A DNA stretch of 10,983 nt from an uncultured Bacteroidales bacterium (GTDB lineage Bacteria > Bacteroidota > Bacteroidia > Bacteroidales > UBA932), in contig CAMEBJ010000027.1 of the NCBI GenBank assembly GCA_945912085.1, forward strand, positions 1-10,983, in the 5' to 3' direction. The notes under the pieces are model-generated. The model was not told the origin of the DNA, searched no databases, and worked only from the letters and a program-made list of their open reading frames with translations. This document shows, piece after piece, positions 7,389 through 10,983 of this stretch. Positions within the stretch are counted from its first letter, which is position 1; each line of letters starts with the position of its first letter. The position numbers and the translations under genes are program-made.

Positions 7389-9026
7389 ATGGCACGCAGG
7401 ACAAGAGTAAGATTTGCGCCGTCACCGACAGGGCCGCTCCACATGGGAGGGGTGAGGACAGCGCTCTACAACTACCTCTATGCAAAGCAGCACGGAGGTG
7501 ATTTCATCATCAGAATCGAGGATACGGACTCCCAGAGATTCGTTCCGGGAGCCGAAAAATACATAATCGAGGCACTCAACTGGTGCGGAATCATCCCTGA
7601 CGAAGGGGTTGACAGGGAGGGAAATGTAGTTGAGACTGCTTCGGAGCAGCACCCTCACGCACCGTACAGACAGTCGCAGAGGCGCGGAATCTACCGCAAA
7701 TATGCCGAGCAGCTGGTTGAGAACGGCTATGCCTACTACGCCTTCGACACTTCCGAGGAACTTTCCGCGAAAAGGGCCGAAATGGAGGCGAACAAGCAGA
7801 CCTTCATCTACAACCACCTCACGAGGATGTCCCTGCGCAACTCCCTTTCGATGCCTGAAAGCGAGTGGAGACCGCTTCTTGAGACACGCACGGACTGGAC
7901 AATCCGCTTCAAGATGCCGACGGACCGCGTCGTGAAGATGGACGACCTCATCAGGGGACACGTGGAGGTCAACACCGACACCCTCGACGACAAGGTGCTC
8001 TGGAAAAGGGCCGACGAGCTGCCGACCTACCACCTTGCCAACATCGTGGACGACCATCTGATGGAAATCACCGAGGTCATCCGCGGCGAGGAATGGCTTC
8101 CGTCCCTGCCTCTGCACTACCTCCTCTACGAGGCATTCGGCTGGCAGGACACGATGCCGAGATTCGCACACCTGTCCCTGCTGCTCAAACCTGACGGGAA
8201 AGGCAAGCTCAGCAAGAGGGACGGCGACAGGCTCGGTTTCCCGGTCTTCCCTCTGAAATGGGTCAATCCGGAGGGCGAGGTTTCAAGGGGCTACCGCGAG
8301 GATGGCTACTTCCCGGAGGCTTTCGTGAACCTGCTTGCGATGCTTGGCTGGAATCCTGGAGACGACCGTGAACTTTTCACAATGCCGGAGCTAATCGAGG
8401 CATTCTCCCTCGAGAGGGTCATCAAGTCCGGAGCGAAATTCAATCCTGACAAGGCAAAGTGGTACAACAAGGAATATCTCAGGCTCAAGAGCGCTCAGGA
8501 GCTGACCGACCTGTTCATCCCTGTCCTCGAAGAGCACGGGATGCAGGTGGTGGAGTGCGCCAAATGTGCCCTCACTGCAGGGGCTGAGGTTTCCGTTCAG
8601 GGTGCCGACTTCAGGAATCACATATTTACAAGGGACTATGTCCACAGCGTGGTTTCTCTCATCAAGGAAAGGGCGACTTTCGTTGCAGACTTCTGGGACA
8701 TCGCCTCATATCTTTTCGTAACGCCTTCGGATTATGTTGAGAAGGATGCCGCAAAATTCTGGAAGGAAGAGAATTACACTCTTGCGCTCCAGGTTGCGGA
8801 CTTCATCGGCAGGGAGCTCGGGGATTTCAGCAAGGAAGGCATCGAGACGGCAGTGGAGGAATTCATACGCAGCCGTGAATGGCCTATGGGCAAGGTGATG
8901 AACTGCCTGAGGCTCGCTCTTGTCGGAGCTTCCAGCGGTCTTGGAATCGCTGACATCGTCTCCCTGATCGGACGCGATGAATTCAACCTGAGAATCAACA
9001 ACATAGTAGAGAAACTCGGCAAATGA
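7389..9026 (+). CDS. gltX: Glutamate--tRNA ligase (glutamyl-tRNA synthetase)
   Basis: A 545-residue class I aminoacyl-tRNA synthetase that charges tRNA-Glu with glutamate using ATP in the cytoplasm. The N-terminal Rossmann fold opens with RVRFAPSPTGPLHMGG, containing the HIGH-like motif HMGG (18-21). IRIEDTD follows and binds glutamate. IVDDHLMEITEVIRGEEWLPS is the conserved segment of the GluRS catalytic half. KLSKRDGD (273-280) is the KMSKS-type ATP loop. The segment after it, with VNPEGEVSRGYREDGYF, looks typical of Bacteroides-type enzymes. The helical anticodon-binding region follows to the end. At 545 residues it is somewhat longer than the usual 470-510. No ribosome site is visible before the ATG, which follows an A/T-rich stretch. 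The stop overlaps the rpiB start. Motifs favour GluRS over GlnRS. Confidence 0.96.
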   Translation: MARRTRVRFAPSPTGPLHMGGVRTALYNYLYAKQHGGDFIIRIEDTDSQRFVPGAEKYIIEALNWCGIIPDEGVDREGNVVETASEQHPHAPYRQSQRRGIYRKYAEQLVENGYAYYAFDTSEELSAKRAEMEANKQTFIYNHLTRMSLRNSLSMPESEWRPLLETRTDWTIRFKMPTDRVVKMDDLIRGHVEVNTDTLDDKVLWKRADELPTYHLANIVDDHLMEITEVIRGEEWLPSLPLHYLLYEAFGWQDTMPRFAHLSLLLKPDGKGKLSKRDGDRLGFPVFPLKWVNPEGEVSRGYREDGYFPEAFVNLLAMLGWNPGDDRELFTMPELIEAFSLERVIKSGAKFNPDKAKWYNKEYLRLKSAQELTDLFIPVLEEHGMQVVECAKCALTAGAEVSVQGADFRNHIFTRDYVHSVVSLIKERATFVADFWDIASYLFVTPSDYVEKDAAKFWKEENYTLALQVADFIGRELGDFSKEGIETAVEEFIRSREWPMGKVMNCLRLALVGASSGLGIADIVSLIGRDEFNLRINNIVEKLGK

Positions 9027-9451
9027 AAATAGGGATTTGCAACGACCACGCAGGCGTTGACTACAAGAACAGGCTCATTGAGGTTCTGAAGGGACGCGGA
9101 ATTGAAATCGTGAACTTCGGGACTGACACGACGGATAGTATGGACTACACTGATGTAGCCCACCCTCTTGCACAGGCAGTTGAGAATGGCGAGGTTGACC
9201 TCGGGATTGCATTCTGCGGCACCGGAAACGGGATGGCAATGACCCTGAACAAGCACAAGGGAATCCGTGCGGGACTGGCCTGGAACCGGGAAATCGGGGC
9301 CCTCGTGAAAAGGCACAACAATGCAAACGTCCTCGTTATGCCGGCAAGGTTCATCCCTTTTGAGGAGGTCGTGACAATCACCGGCGAGTGGCTTGACAAT
9401 GAATTCGAAGGCGGCCGCCATCTCAGGCGCATCGACAAAATACCTCTCTGA
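9023..9451 (+). CDS. rpiB: Ribose-5-phosphate isomerase B
   Basis: A 142-residue cytoplasmic enzyme of the RpiB/LacAB family that interconverts ribose 5-phosphate and ribulose 5-phosphate in the pentose phosphate pathway. Every known active-site element is visible at E. coli numbering: Asp8-His9 in NDHAG, the catalytic Cys65 and Thr67 in CGTGNGMAM, His98 in KRHNNANVL, and Arg132/Arg136 for phosphate binding in GGRHLRRID. The cysteine separates it from actinobacterial-type enzymes that use serine. LacA/LacB subunits of galactose-6-phosphate isomerase are relatives but would normally come as a pair. The ATGA overlap with gltX indicates cotranscription and coupled translation. The pairing has no obvious pathway logic beyond both being housekeeping genes. 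Confidence 0.95.
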   Translation: MKIGICNDHAGVDYKNRLIEVLKGRGIEIVNFGTDTTDSMDYTDVAHPLAQAVENGEVDLGIAFCGTGNGMAMTLNKHKGIRAGLAWNREIGALVKRHNNANVLVMPARFIPFEEVVTITGEWLDNEFEGGRHLRRIDKIPL

Positions 9452-9520
9452 TTTTTCCGTTATTCCGGAATATTCACTATATTGCACTGACATTTTTAAG
9501 ACAAACTAAAACTATATATT
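9452..9520 (+). other. Intergenic region between rpiB and ssb
   Basis: This 69-base A/T-rich spacer is the longest gap in the window. It holds a 12-base perfect palindrome near its start. The bases just before the ssb ATG (ACTATATATT) are A/T-rich with no Shine-Dalgarno sequence, as is common in Bacteroidota. I see no full TAnnTTTG element; TATATTGC at 9478-9485 is only a poor match. An ssb promoter probably lies here but cannot be placed with confidence. No hairpin followed by a T run suggests a terminator. Confidence 0.45.
9461..9472. repeat. Perfect 12-base palindrome after rpiB
   Basis: TATTCCGGAATA is its own reverse complement and begins 10 bases after the rpiB stop. There is no loop, so a hairpin terminator is unlikely. 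A dimeric regulator site is possible, and chance is equally so. It shares ATTCCGGAA with 6961-6969 inside the hydrolase gene. Confidence 0.5.
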
Positions 9521-10084
9521 ATGTCCCTCAATAAAGTAATGCTTATCGGCAATGTCGGGCAGGACCCAGAAGTGAGGTATCTCGACAACGGCGCTCCGGG
9601 AGCGAAGGTCGCAACATTCAGACTTGCAACCACTGAAAGATACAAGGACCGCGCAGGAGACTTGAAAGAGAACACCGAGTGGCACAGCATCGTGGCGTGG
9701 CGTTCCACTGCGGATGTCGTGGAGAAATATGTACGCAAGGGGACACAGCTTTACATCGAAGGAAGGCTCCGTACCCGCAGCTGGGATGATCAGAACGGCA
9801 ACAAGAGATATGCTACTGAAATCCTCGCCGACACCCTCCAGCTTCTCGGCAAGAAGGCTGACAACCCGGCTTCACAGGGCGGTTACCAGCCAGCCGGAGC
9901 CCAGCAATATGGTCAGCCTGCCGGAGTTCAGCAGTTCGGCCAGCCTGCTGCAGCACAGCCGAGTCCGTACGGACAGCCGACATACGGCCAGCAGCCTCAA
10001 CCGGTTTTCGGACCGGCCTATCAGCAGGGTGCAGCGCCTGCACAGCCTTCCGCACCCGAAGCGGAAGATGACCTCCCTTTCTGA
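9521..10084 (+). CDS. ssb: Single-stranded DNA-binding protein
   Basis: A 187-residue protein that coats single-stranded DNA during replication, repair and recombination and recruits partner enzymes. Residues 1-112 form the OB fold, with the typical opening MSLNKVMLIGNVGQDPEVRY, the stretch EWHSIVAWRSTADVVEKYVRKG and the aromatic residues Trp54, Trp60 and Trp88 expected at the DNA-binding face. Residues 113-178 are a disordered linker rich in Gln, Gly, Pro and Ala with short internal repeats. The last residues, EAEDDLPF, are the conserved acidic tip that binds replication and repair proteins. The tip is intact, so the gene is complete. The protein would act as a homotetramer. This is probably the chromosomal copy, since it lies among housekeeping genes, 34 bases before purA. 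Confidence 0.97.
   Translation: MSLNKVMLIGNVGQDPEVRYLDNGAPGAKVATFRLATTERYKDRAGDLKENTEWHSIVAWRSTADVVEKYVRKGTQLYIEGRLRTRSWDDQNGNKRYATEILADTLQLLGKKADNPASQGGYQPAGAQQYGQPAGVQQFGQPAAAQPSPYGQPTYGQQPQPVFGPAYQQGAAPAQPSAPEAEDDLPF
9887..9973 (+). repeat. Degenerate 27-base repeats coding for the SSB linker
   Basis: Residues 123-131 and 132-140 of SSB read QPAGAQQYG and QPAGVQQFG, and the following residues (QPAAAQPSPYG, 141-151) are a looser third unit. The DNA copies differ at several positions, so the expansion is not very recent. Such Gln/Gly/Pro repeats are common in SSB linkers, which vary in length between species and influence cooperative binding and condensate formation. Confidence 0.65.
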
Positions 10085-10118
10085 CAACCAGACAGAACAA
10101 GACAATTTTACCAAAAAT

Positions 10119-10983
10119 ATGAATTTAGATGTAGTTCTCGGCCTCCAGTGGGGCGACGAAGGCAAAGGAAAGATAGTTGACGTACTGGCCGGAAAATATC
10201 CGGTAGTCGCAAGATTTCAGGGAGGTCCCAACGCAGGACACTCCCTTCATTTTGAAGGACAGAGTTTCGTGCTCAGGTCAATCCCGTCGGGAATCTTCAG
10301 AAAAGATGCCACCAACATCATCGGAAACGGTGTCGTCCTTGACCCGATTACCTTCAAGGGGGAATGCGAGAACATCGCAAAAACCGGGGTGAATGTTCAG
10401 GACAGGATTCTGATTGCCAAGAAAGCACATCTCATCCTCCCTACACACCGGCTTCTCGATGCAGCAAACGAAGCTGCAATGGGCAAGGGCAAGATCGGTT
10501 CCACCCTCAAGGGCATAGGCCCGACCTACACCGACAAGGTCGGAAGATTCGGTCTGAGGGTCGGAGACATCCTCGCCCCTGACTTCCGCGACAGATTCGA
10601 AAGACTCAAGTCAAGGCACGTGAGGATTCTTTCCCAGATGGGCTTTGAATGTGACCCTCAGGCAGAAGAGGCAGCCTTTATGGAAGCAGTGGAATTCATC
10701 AAGGGCTTCCGCCTGATTGACTGCGAGTACCACGTGAACAAGATCCTTGAGACGGAAAGCATCCTGGCCGAAGGTGCCCAAGGCTCAATGCTCGATGTGG
10801 ACTACGGCTCGTATCCTTTCGTGACCTCCTCCTCAACCGCCTGCGCAGGAGCCTGCATCGGCCTCGGAGTGAATCCCCACAAGATCGGTCACGTCTATGG
10901 AATCTTCAAAGCCTACTGCACAAGGGTCGGCAGCGGTCCTTTCCCGACGGAACTCTTCGACGAGACCGGTGAGAAACTCCGCA
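10119..10983 (+). CDS. purA: Adenylosuccinate synthetase, N-terminal part (cut by window end)
   Basis: The window holds 288 codons of a gene whose family usually has about 420-430. PurA joins IMP and aspartate using GTP to form adenylosuccinate, the first committed step from IMP to AMP. The N-terminus reads VVLGLQWGDEGKGK, the GTP-binding P-loop of this family, with catalytic Asp13, and GGPNAGHS with catalytic His41, both at the E. coli positions. Further family segments are GKGKIGSTLKGIGPTYTDK, AEGAQGSMLDVDYGSYPFVTSS and, near the edge, GIFKAYCTRVGSGPFPTE. The C-terminal part of the nucleotide site lies outside. The ATG at 10119 follows ACCAAAAAT with no Shine-Dalgarno sequence, a normal Bacteroidota start. 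The 34-base gap suggests possible cotranscription with ssb. Confidence 0.97.
   Translation, partial: MNLDVVLGLQWGDEGKGKIVDVLAGKYPVVARFQGGPNAGHSLHFEGQSFVLRSIPSGIFRKDATNIIGNGVVLDPITFKGECENIAKTGVNVQDRILIAKKAHLILPTHRLLDAANEAAMGKGKIGSTLKGIGPTYTDKVGRFGLRVGDILAPDFRDRFERLKSRHVRILSQMGFECDPQAEEAAFMEAVEFIKGFRLIDCEYHVNKILETESILAEGAQGSMLDVDYGSYPFVTSSSTACAGACIGLGVNPHKIGHVYGIFKAYCTRVGSGPFPTELFDETGEKLR

Noticed and set aside
7422..8171. Minus-strand open frame of 249 codons inside gltX
   Set aside because: It is antisense to conserved synthetase motifs and shows no recognisable domain or start context.
9452..9480. Rho-independent terminator after rpiB
   Set aside because: The palindrome has no loop and is not followed by a T run; the T run lies before it.
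9478..9485. TATATTGC as a -7 promoter element for ssb
   Set aside because: It does not match TAnnTTTG, and no convincing TTG lies at the right distance upstream.
9887..9973. Possible CRISPR-like repeat
   Set aside because: The repeats are degenerate, in frame and code for the Gln/Gly/Pro linker of SSB; there are no spacers.

Overview
The window is a stretch of ordinary chromosome from a Bacteroidota bacterium, most likely order Bacteroidales. The lineage call rests on the murC-ftsQ-ftsA-ftsZ order, a glutamyl-tRNA synthetase with the PEGEVSRGYREDGYFPEAF segment I associate with Bacteroides-type enzymes, a promoter of the Bacteroidota type (TTG, 20 bases, TAATTTTG) before that gene, and mostly A/T-rich rather than Shine-Dalgarno-like sequence before start codons. 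Genus cannot be read from the sequence. All genes recognised are on the + strand, and no gap between genes exceeds about 70 bases.

Bases 1-3730 are the end of the division and cell-wall (dcw) cluster: the last codons of murC, then ftsQ, ftsA and ftsZ, packed with a 4-base overlap and gaps of 13 and 12 bases. FtsQ is the membrane-anchored periplasmic scaffold. FtsA is the actin-like membrane tether, with a long charged linker and a C-terminal amphipathic helix. FtsZ is the ring-forming GTPase, whose C-terminal peptide should bind FtsA. ftsA has the one strong Shine-Dalgarno sequence, which places its start at 890.

Bases 3759-7343 encode a large exported family 2 glycoside hydrolase with discoidin-like modules in front of the catalytic part. 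It starts 28 bases after ftsZ with no clear promoter of its own, so it may be read from the division operon, although its role should be carbohydrate breakdown in the periplasm or outside. Its 3' end carries an 18-base direct repeat with a 22-base period that has probably changed the last residues of the protein. The stop codon overlaps the -33 element of the next promoter.

Bases 7389-9451 are gltX (glutamyl-tRNA synthetase) and rpiB (ribose-5-phosphate isomerase B), overlapping by ATGA. After a 69-base gap come ssb (single-stranded DNA-binding protein, complete with acidic tip) and purA (adenylosuccinate synthetase, cut by the window end). These are housekeeping genes with intact catalytic motifs.

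I found no CRISPR array, RNA gene, insertion sequence, phage gene or defence system, and nothing that looks like an undescribed system. The points most worth a second look are the glycoside hydrolase placed behind ftsZ, its 3' tandem duplication, and the lineage-specific tails of FtsA and FtsZ.
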